Positions 42,795-52,252 of a stretch of DNA of 64,000 nucleotides are shown here, piece by piece. A model generated the notes under the pieces. The model saw only the letters and a list, made by a program, of their open reading frames with translations. It was not told the origin of the DNA and searched no databases. The stretch comes from Sphingobacterium sp. GVS05A. GTDB taxonomy: Bacteria; Bacteroidota; Bacteroidia; Sphingobacteriales; Sphingobacteriaceae. The stretch covers positions 62,001 through 126,000 of the forward strand of contig NZ_JAHXYR010000012.1 in NCBI RefSeq assembly GCF_019969845.1, in the 5' to 3' direction. The translations under genes were made by a program, and so were the position numbers. Each line of letters opens with the position of its first letter. The stretch's first letter is position 1.

Positions 42795-43657
42795 TTTCTA
42801 CGTTTCCTTTTCCAGCGATTATGTGACCAAAGCCAATATTCGGGATTTTCATGAATCATTTGCTCCGCAAAGCGATTGTGTAAATCCGTTATTTCATGTT
42901 CGGCAAATTCGGAAGGATCTTCTACCAGGGTAACAAACTTGCAGAAGTATTGCCCTCTTTTTGCTTTTCGGCCAATATAACAAAATACAACGGGGGCCCT
43001 GCTTATTCTTGATAGCCGCTCAGCTCCTGTATAAACTAATGTTTCCTGGTTCAACCAATTGATAAAATAATCAGAATCAGAATATAGTGGGGTCTGATCA
43101 GCGACCAGCATACTGACATTGGGCTGCCCTTTCAATTTTACAATATGTCGGAGAATTTGTTTCATTGGAACCATTTCTGCTCCAAAACGACCGCGCATCG
43201 AATTGTAGACTGTATCAATGTCCTTGTTGTTTAACGGTTTGTAAACAATCAATGTTGGAAAATCAGTGATCAAACTCAGACGGTGTATCCCGAGTTCCCA
43301 GTTGGCATAATGCGAGGTTACCCCAATCACATTTTTCCCGGCAGCGAGATGACGCGTTAGTTCCTCTTCATTTTCTAAAGTCATTTTCCGCTTGACTTCT
43401 TTGGCTGAAATCGTTTTTAGCTTAATGGATTCTACCAGTAAATCCGGAAAAAAGCGGTAGAATTTTTTTGCGATTACTAGTCTTTCAGCCTCAGTTTTTT
43501 CGGGAAAAGCATTTTCTAAATTTTGGAATACGATACCCTTTCTATACCCAATAATATAATAGAGGATATAATAAAGCCCATCGGAAATCAAATATAGAAA
43601 CCAATAGGGGAGAAGAGAGATGACATAGATTAATGCGTTTAACGCTTTTTGTTTCAT
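42791..43657 (-). CDS. LpxL/HtrB-like acyltransferase
   Basis: 288-residue inner-membrane protein of the lysophospholipid/lipid A acyltransferase family. A membrane segment lies at about 8-38. The HX4E catalytic motif is His116-Glu121 in GVTSHYANWELG. LVADQTPLYSDSDYFINWLNQET and VVFCYIGRKAKRGQYF follow, and the C terminus is strongly basic. It probably adds a secondary acyl chain to lipid A. It overlaps the glycosyltransferase gene by 4 bases and diverges from the WbqC gene. Confidence 0.88.
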   Translation of the reverse strand: MKQKALNALIYVISLLPYWFLYLISDGLYYILYYIIGYRKGIVFQNLENAFPEKTEAERLVIAKKFYRFFPDLLVESIKLKTISAKEVKRKMTLENEEELTRHLAAGKNVIGVTSHYANWELGIHRLSLITDFPTLIVYKPLNNKDIDTVYNSMRGRFGAEMVPMKQILRHIVKLKGQPNVSMLVADQTPLYSDSDYFINWLNQETLVYTGAERLSRISRAPVVFCYIGRKAKRGQYFCKFVTLVEDPSEFAEHEITDLHNRFAEQMIHENPEYWLWSHNRWKRKRRK

Positions 43658-43707
43658 GCTATAGCTAAAATTCCCAGTTGTATTTTACAAATATCCTTAA
43701 ATTAAGT

Positions 43708-43715
43708 TATTTTTG
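43708..43715 (+). promoter_or_regulatory. -7 promoter element of WbqC-like gene
   Basis: TATTTTTG fits TAnnTTTG, 30 bases before the ATG at 43746. No good -33 element was seen. Confidence 0.4.
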
Positions 43716-43745
43716 CGTCACTTATAACAAAAATCATCAGTTTTT

Positions 43746-44357
43746 ATGGAATCGCAGTTATTACTTCCAGCATGTTATCTTCCGCCGATATCTTATTTTC
43801 ATACCATTCAGGAGAATAATCTCCCTGTTGTAATCGAAAAATATGAACATTTTCAAAAACAGAGCTATCGTACACGGGCACGCATTGCTTCTGCCAATGG
43901 GGTACAGGATTTAATAGTTCCCATCCAACATGGTAATAAGGAACGCGTCCCAATGAAAGATATCCGGATCAGTTATGAATTTGACTGGCAGCGTTTACAT
44001 TGGTTGAGTATTCAGACCGCTTACCGGAGTTCTGCGTATTTCGAATATTATGAAGATGATTTTAGTCGTTTTTATCAGGAAAAATTCGATTATCTCCTGG
44101 ACTTTAACGTTGCACAGTTGGAGCTGGTACTAAAATCAATCAAGCTAAAAAGAACAGTTTCCTTTACAGAGGAATATACGGTCAATGAGGCGGAGGCGAT
44201 CGATTATAGGGAAATCATACATCCAAAAAAGGAAAGTGTATTGGCTGCTCCCAAAGAATACTATCAGGTTTTTTTGGACAAAAATGGTTTCTATCCAGAT
44301 TTGAGTATTATCGATCTGTTGTTTAATCAAGGTCCACAATCCAAAAGTTATCTTTAA
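43746..44357 (+). CDS. WbqC-like family protein
   Basis: 203 residues matching the WbqC-like family, often found in polysaccharide or O-antigen contexts but without defined activity. The marks are LLPACYLPPISYF near the N terminus, ENYEHFQKQ-like VVIEKYEHFQKQSYRTRARIA, LIVPIQHG, and DWQRLHWLSIQTAYRSSAYFEYYED. It has no signal peptide. It diverges from the acyltransferase/glycosyltransferase pair, which may be functionally linked. A strong hairpin lies 26 bases after its stop. Confidence 0.82.
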   Translation: MESQLLLPACYLPPISYFHTIQENNLPVVIEKYEHFQKQSYRTRARIASANGVQDLIVPIQHGNKERVPMKDIRISYEFDWQRLHWLSIQTAYRSSAYFEYYEDDFSRFYQEKFDYLLDFNVAQLELVLKSIKLKRTVSFTEEYTVNEAEAIDYREIIHPKKESVLAAPKEYYQVFLDKNGFYPDLSIIDLLFNQGPQSKSYL

Positions 44358-44383
44358 AATATTCTAGATACTTGGAACATTCT

Positions 44384-44421
44384 GCGTTTAATATTGTTCT
44401 TATTCAATATTAAACGCTTTT
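44384..44421 (+). terminator. Hairpin with T run that abuts the next start codon
   Basis: A perfect 13-base stem (44384-44396 with 44405-44417), 8-base loop, then TTTT at 44418-44421. The ATG of the next gene begins at 44424. It may terminate WbqC transcription or act as an attenuator for the following gene. Confidence 0.75.
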
Positions 44422-44423
44422 AA

Positions 44424-45110
44424 ATGAATAAATTTCTTCTTGTTTTCGTTCTTCTTCCTTTGTTTAGCATCGCTACCTATGCCCAGGGTGGTGTTGATAC
44501 AATACATTATCGGAAAGTTTACTATTGGGGAACAACCGGAATGGGATTTCCTATAGGCAAAACGAAAGATATACTCTCCCCAAAATTTTCTGGTAGTATT
44601 GGCCTGGATATTTCCCTTAAAAATTCGATGTTTTTTGTGTCGCCAACATTGTATACCCTGTCATTTAAATACAAGCAACGTCTTCCCGATCCTGATTTTG
44701 CCTATCGTATTGAGGATGCAAATACGAATTTTTATACTTTCGCATTTTCGGGCGGTGTGCGAAAACAGATGCGCCGATTGAATGTTTACGGTTTTCTTGG
44801 GCCGGGAATAGGCTTGACAAGTGAGCCCCGTGCGAATGTGATAGCTGATCAGAAACTGGTTAAGATGGAAAATATAAATCGTTTTAACCTATCCAGTAAA
44901 CTAGGTGCTGGAGCTGACTACAAATTCAATGGTTTTTTTCTTGGATTGGAGTTAGGGTACTTACATAATTTCCGAAAAATACAGGATACGCCGGTCAATA
45001 TTTTTACTGTGATGATCGGTCTGAAATCAGATATCACACAAATTGGTGACAGGGTGATCGATGTGATCGGAATAGACGGCTCTATCAGTGGAAAAAAAGA
45101 GAAAAAATAA
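44424..45110 (+). CDS. Outer-membrane beta-barrel protein
   Basis: 228 residues with a signal peptide ending near residue 20 (TYAQ). Regular amphipathic strands follow, including FSGSIGLDISLKNSMFFVSPTLYTLSFKYK, FYTFAFSGGVRKQM, VYGFLGPGIGLT and FFLGLELGYLHNF. The pattern suits a small PorT/OmpW-type barrel; the exact family is not clear. A lysine-rich tail ends the protein. Its start codon lies 2 bases after a terminator-like hairpin, so expression may depend on read-through. It converges on yihY, with only 5 bases between stops. Confidence 0.7.
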   Translation: MNKFLLVFVLLPLFSIATYAQGGVDTIHYRKVYYWGTTGMGFPIGKTKDILSPKFSGSIGLDISLKNSMFFVSPTLYTLSFKYKQRLPDPDFAYRIEDANTNFYTFAFSGGVRKQMRRLNVYGFLGPGIGLTSEPRANVIADQKLVKMENINRFNLSSKLGAGADYKFNGFFLGLELGYLHNFRKIQDTPVNIFTVMIGLKSDITQIGDRVIDVIGIDGSISGKKEKK

Positions 45111-45115
45111 TGTGA

Positions 45116-46117
45116 CTACTTTAAGACTTGGATTGTATCTCCGATATGGGCTTCAGCATCAGAACCCATTTTCTTGACTTTTTCTGTTTGTTCAACAGCA
45201 ACAGCAAATGCGGACGGAACGATGCCCGCTCCAAATTTGATCGCATAAAACTTGGTAAACTCAGCTCCGAAGTAAAGTATTGCAGCGGAATAATAGATCC
45301 ACAATAACATGATTATGATAGAACCTGCTGCACCGTAAAAGCTCGCCGTGGAGGAGAGGTTGAGGTAAATTGAAATTCCGTAGCGCCCCAGCATAAAAAG
45401 AAGCCCAGTGAAAATAGCCCCGCCGAGCATATCGCGGAATTTCACCTTGGCATCCGGTAAGAATGAGAAGATAAATCCAAACAGTATCACAATGACAGAA
45501 AACGTAATACCGGTATTTACCCAAGATATCAGGGCAATCGGAATAATGGGGAAATAGGTCATGACCAGGTTGGTGACCGCGACAATAACCCCATTTATCA
45601 TCAATGAAGCAATTAATAAGAAACCTAAAGCAATAACGATGGAAAAGGAAATTAGTCTATTGATGATTAATTTTAGCCAGCCTTTCTTAGGTTTAGGCTT
45701 AACTTTCCAGATATTGTTTATTGAATCCTGGATATCGACAAATAAAGTCGTGGAGGAAAGGACCAAAGTAACAATACCGACTGTAATGCCTATATTGGAT
45801 TTGTTTTCAAATGTAATTTTCTGAAGATAGGATTGAATCTGCGTGGTCACACCCTGTCCAAAAAGTATCGTAACTTCGTTCAGTACTTCATCTTGTGCAG
45901 AAGAACCACTTTGAAGATGTTCACCATAAAAGAAACCGATACACCAAATGACGATCATTAACAACGGACCGATCGAAAAGATCGTATAATAGGCTAGCGA
46001 TGCACTTTTTTTCATGCACTTATCATCATTGAATCCGTTGAAGGCATCAATCATGACCTGCCAAATATTTTTCCAGTATCCGAATGTAAATAAATCTTTT
46101 AGTGTAACGTGCTTCAT
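45116..46117 (-). CDS. YihY/BrkB-family inner-membrane protein
   Basis: 333 residues. The N-terminal segment KKSASLAYYTIFSIGPLLMIVIWCIGFFYG is the family hallmark. About six membrane helices run to near 300, and a soluble tail follows. The family was once called ribonuclease BN, but that label is obsolete; its function is unclear. It lies 35 bases after the acyl-CoA ligase gene on the same strand and is probably co-transcribed. Confidence 0.9.
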   Translation of the reverse strand: MKHVTLKDLFTFGYWKNIWQVMIDAFNGFNDDKCMKKSASLAYYTIFSIGPLLMIVIWCIGFFYGEHLQSGSSAQDEVLNEVTILFGQGVTTQIQSYLQKITFENKSNIGITVGIVTLVLSSTTLFVDIQDSINNIWKVKPKPKKGWLKLIINRLISFSIVIALGFLLIASLMINGVIVAVTNLVMTYFPIIPIALISWVNTGITFSVIVILFGFIFSFLPDAKVKFRDMLGGAIFTGLLFMLGRYGISIYLNLSSTASFYGAAGSIIIMLLWIYYSAAILYFGAEFTKFYAIKFGAGIVPSAFAVAVEQTEKVKKMGSDAEAHIGDTIQVLK

Positions 46118-46152
46118 AATAAGATCATCCGCTCCAATAATCGTGCAAATTG

Positions 46153-47919
46153 TTATTCTTGATTCTGCTCTACATACAATTTGTCGATGGCAGCTTCATT
46201 CTCTTTTAAAATAACTTTTCGTTTCAAACTCAATTTTGGGGTCAATTGACCTTCATTTATTGACCATTCTTTTGGTAAAAGAATAAATTTCTTGACAATC
46301 TCCCAATGGCCAAAGTTACCTGATAATCGGTTTATTTCCTCTTGGTATTTCTGAACAACTTCGGAATTTTTGATAAGTTCTTCATTTGCACTGCTGGATA
46401 TTCCTTTTTGAGCAGCCCATTTTGAAAGGACATCAAAGGCAGGGACGATTAATGCACTTGGAAATTTGCGATTTTCGCCGATTACCATCACCTGGCCGAT
46501 CAAGGTTGATTCCATTAACTTGTTTTCAATGGACTGTGGTGCAATGTATTTTCCACCAGCTGTTTTAAACATCTCCTTCTTTCGATCGGTGATCTTTAAG
46601 AAACCATCCGTCGTAATTTCGCCAATATCTCCGGTTTTGAAGAAGCCATTTTCATCGAAAGCTTCTTTAGTAGCTTCCTCGTTTTGATAATAGCCAGTTG
46701 TAATACTAGGGCCTTTCACTAGTATCTCACCATCTGATGCAATTTTTACTTCAAGGTTTTTAAGCGGTTTTCCGACTGTTCCAAATTTTAGTCCATTTGG
46801 TAAATAAGAGTTTACGGCAATAACAGGAGATGTTTCCGTCAATCCATATCCTTCAAGTACCTTAAGGTCAGCAGCCCAAAATATACGCGCTAAGCGCTCT
46901 TGAAGAGCCGCACCACCAGATACAATAATCTTAATATTACCTCCTAATGCTTCCTGCCATTTAGAAAAGATCAGCTTACGGGCAATACCCAGTTTAATCG
47001 AATAGAGCATGCCGTTTTTGCCTGGCTCCTGGAATTTTAGCCCTAAGTCTACCGCCCAGAAGAATAGCTTCTTTTTAATACCGGTCAGTGCCTTACCTTT
47101 TTCAATGATTTTGTCGTAGACTTTTTCCAGTACACGTGGCACCGTTGTAAAGACATCTGGTTTTACATCGTTAATATCGGCAACTACATTATCCAGGGTT
47201 TCCGAAAAGTAAATTTGAATCCCCTTTGAATAATACATATAGACAACCATGCGTTCGAAAATATGACACAACGGAAGAAAACTAAGTGCAGTTTTGAAAT
47301 CTTCCCGTATCAGATAATTGCAGGCGGTGACATTGCTATAGACATTTTTATGGGATAGGTAAACACCTTTGGGACGCCCTGTGGTGCCCGAGGTATAAAT
47401 CAAGGTCAATAGATCATCTTCGGTAACGCTATCGCGATGAGAGGACAGATCAGTCGTGTCTTCTTTTGCACTTGCAATTAACTCAGTTAGAGGAGTATGA
47501 TTTTCAATCTGATCAAAGGTATATACCTGGGGTTGTATGCCATGTTCCTTGATCGCCTGCTCAATACGGGCTGTCAGGTCTTTGTTGCTTACAAATAACA
47601 TTTTAACATCAGAATCGTTCACAATGAATGAAAGATCTTGAGTAGATAATGTAGGATAAAGGGGAACTGTTGCAAGTCCTATTTGATTGCAGGCAAAATC
47701 AACCAAGTTCCATTCCGGTCTATTACCGGACATTATTCCGACACGATCCCCTTTCTTAAGCTCCAATTTCAATAGAGCCCTACTCAAGGAATCAATTGCA
47801 TCTGTATATTCTTTGGTGGAGTAAGTTTTCCAGTTGCCACTGGAGTCTCTGCCCGCAACCATAATGTCCTTTGCGTATTTTTCTTTATATAAGGTTATAA
47901 AGTCAAAAATTCTGCCCAT
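46153..47919 (-). CDS. Long-chain fatty acid--CoA ligase (AMP-forming)
   Basis: 588-residue ANL-superfamily enzyme. It activates fatty acids to acyl-CoA through an acyl-AMP. The P-loop YTSGTTGRPKG lies at 175-185. SFLPLCHIFERMV, YGLTETSPVIAVN and the hinge KTGDIGEITTDGFLKITDRKKEMFKTAGGKYI are all present, as in the long-chain (FadD15/ACSL-like) subgroup. It is first in a two-gene unit with yihY. Confidence 0.93.
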   Translation of the reverse strand: MGRIFDFITLYKEKYAKDIMVAGRDSSGNWKTYSTKEYTDAIDSLSRALLKLELKKGDRVGIMSGNRPEWNLVDFACNQIGLATVPLYPTLSTQDLSFIVNDSDVKMLFVSNKDLTARIEQAIKEHGIQPQVYTFDQIENHTPLTELIASAKEDTTDLSSHRDSVTEDDLLTLIYTSGTTGRPKGVYLSHKNVYSNVTACNYLIREDFKTALSFLPLCHIFERMVVYMYYSKGIQIYFSETLDNVVADINDVKPDVFTTVPRVLEKVYDKIIEKGKALTGIKKKLFFWAVDLGLKFQEPGKNGMLYSIKLGIARKLIFSKWQEALGGNIKIIVSGGAALQERLARIFWAADLKVLEGYGLTETSPVIAVNSYLPNGLKFGTVGKPLKNLEVKIASDGEILVKGPSITTGYYQNEEATKEAFDENGFFKTGDIGEITTDGFLKITDRKKEMFKTAGGKYIAPQSIENKLMESTLIGQVMVIGENRKFPSALIVPAFDVLSKWAAQKGISSSANEELIKNSEVVQKYQEEINRLSGNFGHWEIVKKFILLPKEWSINEGQLTPKLSLKRKVILKENEAAIDKLYVEQNQE

Positions 47920-48020
47920 ATCACTTGAGTTTATTTGGTTATCACTATTGACTTAAATATAAAAAAAATATCAGAAATAAAGTTGGAGATATTGGGATTA
48001 ATGTCATAACAAATTAAACA

Positions 48021-48052
48021 TTGTGTCGTTATAGCTGTAATTGTTACTTTTG
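48021..48052 (+). promoter_or_regulatory. Promoter of 48089 outer-membrane protein gene
   Basis: TTG at 48021-48023, a 21-base gap, then TACTTTTG at 48045-48052; both parts fit the Bacteroidota consensus. The ATG lies 36 bases further on. Confidence 0.65.
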
Positions 48053-48088
48053 AAAGATATAAAGTAGAGTATAAAGCGTTCAATTTTT

Positions 48089-48589
48089 ATGAGAAAAATA
48101 TTTTTGGCTGTCGGTGGAATGCTGATGTTTGGTGCGTTATCCAATAAAGCTGTAGCTCAGTTGGATAATAGAGGCGCTATTGGTGGGCGGTTTGGTTCTG
48201 CTCAGGGGATTACTTATCGTCATACACTTAATTCAAACCACGCATTGGAAGGTATTATGAGTATTCAAAGCAATTCTGATTTCCGCCGGTTTCGTGTTGT
48301 CGGATTGTATGAGATTTACAAACCTTTAGCGACTGGTCTAAATTGGTACTATGGTTTTGGTGGAAGTATCGGGTCGTACAAAGAAAAAGACAAAATTATA
48401 AATGGTCAACGTCAATCGTTCGACTCACATCTTAATTTAAGTATAGACGGTATTGTCGGAATAGAGTATAATATTCCACAAGCCCCATTTCAGATTTCAT
48501 TGGATGTAAAACCTTATTTTGATTTTCTGAATGAATCCAGCATCAAGATATTTGATCCTATTGGATTTTCGGTAAGATATAAGTTTTAA
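48089..48589 (+). CDS. Small secreted, probably outer-membrane, protein
   Basis: 166 residues. A signal peptide (1-24, ending AVAQ) is followed by short beta strands typical of a small barrel: GAIGGRFGSAQGITYRHTL, HALEGIMSIQSN, LNWYYGFGGSIGSYK and LSIDGIVGIEYNI. The final residues FSVRYKF end in Phe, as outer-membrane proteins often do. No known family was recognised with certainty. It has its own promoter and a terminator-like hairpin. Confidence 0.65.
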   Translation: MRKIFLAVGGMLMFGALSNKAVAQLDNRGAIGGRFGSAQGITYRHTLNSNHALEGIMSIQSNSDFRRFRVVGLYEIYKPLATGLNWYYGFGGSIGSYKEKDKIINGQRQSFDSHLNLSIDGIVGIEYNIPQAPFQISLDVKPYFDFLNESSIKIFDPIGFSVRYKF

Positions 48590-48596
48590 TATTGAG

Positions 48597-48628
48597 AGAA
48601 AGAGCAGAAATATATTTCTGCTCTTTCT
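48597..48628. terminator. Hairpin between convergent genes
   Basis: A perfect 14-base stem (48597-48610 with 48615-48628) surrounds TATA. It lies between the 48089 gene and the M61 peptidase gene. It lacks a strong T tract on the plus strand. Confidence 0.7.
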
Positions 48629-48659
48629 GTTAAATGGCACATATTGACTAACGTTCACA

Positions 48660-50405
48660 TCAAGCCATCCAGATTTTTCCCAACAGTTCCTGCAGGAACG
48701 TTTGATCTTTAAGTGGACGGATTTCATGAATCTTCTTGTTATTTCTTCTGATCTGGACCGGTATCTCTCGAACCAGACCATCTCTTGCAATAAGGAAATT
48801 CAATATTTCACCATCAGTAGCATGTTGGATGATAAAATCAATCTCCTTGTCTTTTAAATCAAGTCTGATATTATTGATTGCAATTAATTCATCTCTGACG
48901 TTTAAACCCGCATCGTAGGCACCCGTCCCTTTTTCAACAGTTGCAACACTGATTACACCATCTGTTTTGTTGGTTGTGATACCCAAGGTTAATGTGTCAT
49001 TATCTTTGTTGGTATCCACAATTTCGTATCCTACCAAATTAAAATAAGCGTTGTAATCGAGTTCGCCATCCTGATGCGCAGCCTGGAATATATCATCCAG
49101 CGAGGTCCCGGCAATATGCTCCGCTAGGCTCTGAAACTCTTTTTCTTCAAAGCCACGGTCAAGTTTTAAGAAAAATTCTTCATAAGCAGCACGTATGATG
49201 TCATCCAATTTGATTTTTCCATCTGTAGCAGCTATTACTTTGATATCAAGCAGGGCACTAAGCATAGCCCCTTTGTTATAATAAGAAATGGCCGAATTAA
49301 TGGTATTTTCATCTGGTCTATAATATTTGATCCAGGTATCGAAGCTTGATGCAGCCGCAGATTGTATCTCATGTCCCGGACGGTTTAATATAATATTGAA
49401 ATCATTGGCCAATAATGAAAGGTATTCCTTTTCATCATAGAACCCACAGCGTTTGATGATTAAATTGTCATAATAGGAGGTAACCCCTTCCATAATCCAT
49501 AATCCTGTGGTATAGTTCTCCTCATCGTAATCAAATGGACCCAATGCTTTTGGGCGAAGGCGCTTGACATTCCAAAGGTGAAAATATTCATGGGCCACGA
49601 GGCTCAGATATGTTTTGTAGCTGTGTTCATTGCGATAGGCATTTCTCGAAGCTCCCAGTACAGTGGAGTTAAGGTGTTCAAGGCCGCCACCACCAGATTG
49701 GTAGTTGTGTGTGATAATGACATAACGTTTGTTGGGGTTTGATCCCCAAATACGGGTTTCTTCTTCCACAATACGTGTAATGTCTGCGGTAAGACGCTCT
49801 TTGTCATAAGAGCCACCACCCACCATCGCACACTCATGTTCTACTCCTGCAGCATGAAACTTCCAAATATCCTGGTTACCTACTTCAATCGGACTGTCAT
49901 ATAAAACATCAAAGTTGGGCGCATGAAAGGTATGTTGTGTTAACCATTCAAGTCCTGTTGATATACTTTTCCAGGTTTCTTTTGGCACAATAACGATGGT
50001 CGAAGGGACATCAAGATAACCTTCAATATGTAGGAATGTTGCTGTTGGGACGATAAATGCGTGGTCGCTGTCGAAAAAATTTGTACGGACAGAGACCTCA
50101 AAGCCATATACCGAATAGTGTACATCGATCTGATCCAGTACATCTGTCGTAATGCGCCAGGTATTTTTTGATATTTTGCTGAAGGGAATGGGATTTCCAT
50201 TGGCATCGACAGGTTTAAATCGTTCTACATTTTTTGCATATTCACGAATTAAATAAGAACCTGGTGACCAGACTGGCATCTTTAGATCGACATAGGGTTG
50301 ATTGAGTTTTTTGAGGCTCATTTTTACGTCAATGTAATGAGCTTGTACTTCTGGAAATGATACCTCAAAGTTTATTGTGGGTACATTTAAATGGTCACTG
50401 TCCAT
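48660..50405 (-). CDS. M61 family metallopeptidase with PDZ domain
   Basis: 581-residue M61 (glycyl aminopeptidase-like) enzyme. An N-terminal beta domain (1-190) precedes the zinc-binding HEYFH at 272-276 with the following LWNVKRLRP. The third ligand region is WIMEGVTSYYDNL, which holds the distal Glu. A C-terminal PDZ domain (about 475-570; VISVATVEKGTGAYDAGLNVRDELIAINN) follows. No classic signal peptide is seen at this start. It stands alone and converges on the 48089 gene. Confidence 0.92.
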   Translation of the reverse strand: MDSDHLNVPTINFEVSFPEVQAHYIDVKMSLKKLNQPYVDLKMPVWSPGSYLIREYAKNVERFKPVDANGNPIPFSKISKNTWRITTDVLDQIDVHYSVYGFEVSVRTNFFDSDHAFIVPTATFLHIEGYLDVPSTIVIVPKETWKSISTGLEWLTQHTFHAPNFDVLYDSPIEVGNQDIWKFHAAGVEHECAMVGGGSYDKERLTADITRIVEEETRIWGSNPNKRYVIITHNYQSGGGGLEHLNSTVLGASRNAYRNEHSYKTYLSLVAHEYFHLWNVKRLRPKALGPFDYDEENYTTGLWIMEGVTSYYDNLIIKRCGFYDEKEYLSLLANDFNIILNRPGHEIQSAAASSFDTWIKYYRPDENTINSAISYYNKGAMLSALLDIKVIAATDGKIKLDDIIRAAYEEFFLKLDRGFEEKEFQSLAEHIAGTSLDDIFQAAHQDGELDYNAYFNLVGYEIVDTNKDNDTLTLGITTNKTDGVISVATVEKGTGAYDAGLNVRDELIAINNIRLDLKDKEIDFIIQHATDGEILNFLIARDGLVREIPVQIRRNNKKIHEIRPLKDQTFLQELLGKIWMA

Positions 50406-50617
50406 GAAAAATAATTTTAGTATGCGCTTACAAAATTAAAAGTATCTTATGCTTAAATCAAACAAAAAAGTATTTTATTGGTTCTTCATTAGTTCATTAT
50501 ACCCGTCGAATTCTGACTGATTCAAAAAGTTTCATTAGATTGTAAAGATGTCACATAAGAAATCCAAGATACATATTTTCTTTAAGAATCGTCGTTTCAG
50601 TTTGGAGGTAATTTTTG

Positions 50618-50625
50618 TATATTTG
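50618..50625 (+). promoter_or_regulatory. -7 promoter element of GlcNAc-kinase-like gene
   Basis: TATATTTG fits TAnnTTTG, 39 bases before the ATG at 50665. There is no TTG at the usual distance. Confidence 0.45.
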
Positions 50626-50664
50626 ATACACTAGTTTATAAGGGGAAAATAATCAAGAATTTGT

Positions 50665-51531
50665 ATGATCTTAGTTGTTGATAGTGGCTCGTCAAAGTCG
50701 GATTGGAAATTGGAATTGCCTGATAGTGCTCCTATTTCGTTCAGTACAAATGGACTCAATCCTTTTTTCGTTAATGAAAAAGAAATCACACGGGTTATTA
50801 AAGAAATACCTGAAATAATACCCTATGCTGACGAGGTTACAGAGCTTTATTTTTTTGGAGCGGGCTGTATTACCCCTGATCGTCGTGAAATGGTTTCAAA
50901 TGCATTGACCCCTTTGTTTGAAAATGCCTATATCGCAGTTGAGAACGATCTTTTTGGTAGTGCTTTAGCGACCTGTGGTAATAAAAAAGGATATGTAGCT
51001 ACACTTGGTACGGGATCGGATCTTAGCTTTTTTGATGGTGAGGAGCTCATGGCCTCCCACAATGGTAATGGTTATGTGCTGGGAGACGAGGGTTCGGGCG
51101 CTTACTTCGGTAAAAAGCTCCTACGCTTATTTTTATATGGGCGCATGCCAAAAGATCTGAACGAGAAATTCGCCGTTAAATACCGTATAAATAAAGAGGT
51201 TGTTATAAAAAATGTGTACCAGAAAGAACGGCCAAATGCTTTTTTAGCCTCCTTTGCGCCATTTATGTCTGATAATATTACCCATCCATTTATTATTGAT
51301 CTGGTAAAAGGTGGTTTTGAAGAGTTTGTTCAGGCCTCTATTTTGACTTATGCAGATTATACACAGTATGAGTGCCACTTTGTTGGCTCAATTGCTTATA
51401 GCTTTGATTTGTTATTGCGTGAAGTGTGTGAGGCACATCAGATCAAGGTCGGAACAATACTAAAGTCACCTATTAACGAATTGTTTAGTGCGGTGCTAGA
51501 AAGAGAGAGTAACTCATTGTTGAGTCTTTAA
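50665..51531 (+). CDS. N-acetylglucosamine kinase-like (BadF/BcrA ATPase family)
   Basis: 288 residues in the actin-like ATPase fold. The phosphate-1 loop DSGSSKSDW (6-14), phosphate-2 TLGTGSDLSFFDGEE, and HNGNGYVLGDEGSGAYFGKK agree with bacterial N-acetylglucosamine kinases related to BadF. It would phosphorylate an amino sugar, perhaps from recycled peptidoglycan or chitin. It lacks the Cys-rich features of 2-hydroxyacyl-CoA dehydratase activators. A glutathione peroxidase gene follows after 11 bases. Confidence 0.85.
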   Translation: MILVVDSGSSKSDWKLELPDSAPISFSTNGLNPFFVNEKEITRVIKEIPEIIPYADEVTELYFFGAGCITPDRREMVSNALTPLFENAYIAVENDLFGSALATCGNKKGYVATLGTGSDLSFFDGEELMASHNGNGYVLGDEGSGAYFGKKLLRLFLYGRMPKDLNEKFAVKYRINKEVVIKNVYQKERPNAFLASFAPFMSDNITHPFIIDLVKGGFEEFVQASILTYADYTQYECHFVGSIAYSFDLLLREVCEAHQIKVGTILKSPINELFSAVLERESNSLLSL

Positions 51532-51542
51532 ATTAAATAAAT

Positions 51543-52067
51543 ATGATCGTAGCAACTATTATGGTGTACATGTCAATGTTATTTGGCAACCCCGAAATTT
51601 ATAATTTCACTTTTAAGACGCTGGAAGGGCAAGAGGTGAAAATGTCTGATTTCAAAGGAAAGAAGATATTGATTGTCAATACAGCTTCTAAATGTGGTTT
51701 TACGAAACAGTATAAGGACCTGGAAGAACTACACAAGACATTTGGTGACAAATTGGTTATCATTGGTTTTCCAGCGAACAACTTTGGACAACAAGAACCA
51801 GGCTCCAATACAGAGATTCAGGAATTCTGTGAACAGAACTATGGAGTAGATTTTTTAATGGCTGAAAAAGTAGAAGTCAAAGGAGATCAGATTTCGCCTT
51901 TATTTAAATATCTGATTACACAGGAAAATCCCGATTTTACCGGCGATATTAAATGGAATTTTGAAAAATTCCTGATCGACGAAAATGGTAAATTGGTACA
52001 TCGCTTTCGATCAGCGACCAATCCATTGGATCCAGCGATCGTCAACTGGGTGGGAAAAAAGAAATAA
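51543..52067 (+). CDS. Glutathione peroxidase-family protein
   Basis: 174 residues. The peroxidatic Cys51 lies in NTASKCGFTKQY (a Cys rather than a Sec form), and the partner Gln lies in GFPANNFGQQEPG and the Trp in IKWNFEKFL, completing the catalytic triad. In bacteria such enzymes often use thioredoxin as reductant, and trxA lies at 36.6 kb. A hydrophobic N-terminal stretch of about 14 residues precedes the domain, so the start could be further in, though no better ATG is obvious. A terminator follows. Confidence 0.92.
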   Translation: MIVATIMVYMSMLFGNPEIYNFTFKTLEGQEVKMSDFKGKKILIVNTASKCGFTKQYKDLEELHKTFGDKLVIIGFPANNFGQQEPGSNTEIQEFCEQNYGVDFLMAEKVEVKGDQISPLFKYLITQENPDFTGDIKWNFEKFLIDENGKLVHRFRSATNPLDPAIVNWVGKKK

Positions 52068-52088
52068 GTAAAAGCGAGAAATAAAGCT

Positions 52089-52127
52089 ATACCCCCAAAT
52101 AGTGTTCATCTATTTGGGGGTATTTTT
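52089..52127 (+). terminator. Terminator after glutathione peroxidase gene
   Basis: A perfect 14-base stem ATACCCCCAAATAG with CTATTTGGGGGTAT (loop TGTTCAT) is followed by TTTT. Confidence 0.92.
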
Positions 52128-52252
52128 ATGGATGAAGGACAAGGGTATGATTCTGAATGTGTTCCAACTCCTCGGTTTATTAGACCCTTTTTTCGAAGTT
52201 GAAAATAAACGGTTGAAAATAGAAATTGCAAAACTTTTTAATGAATTTTAAC

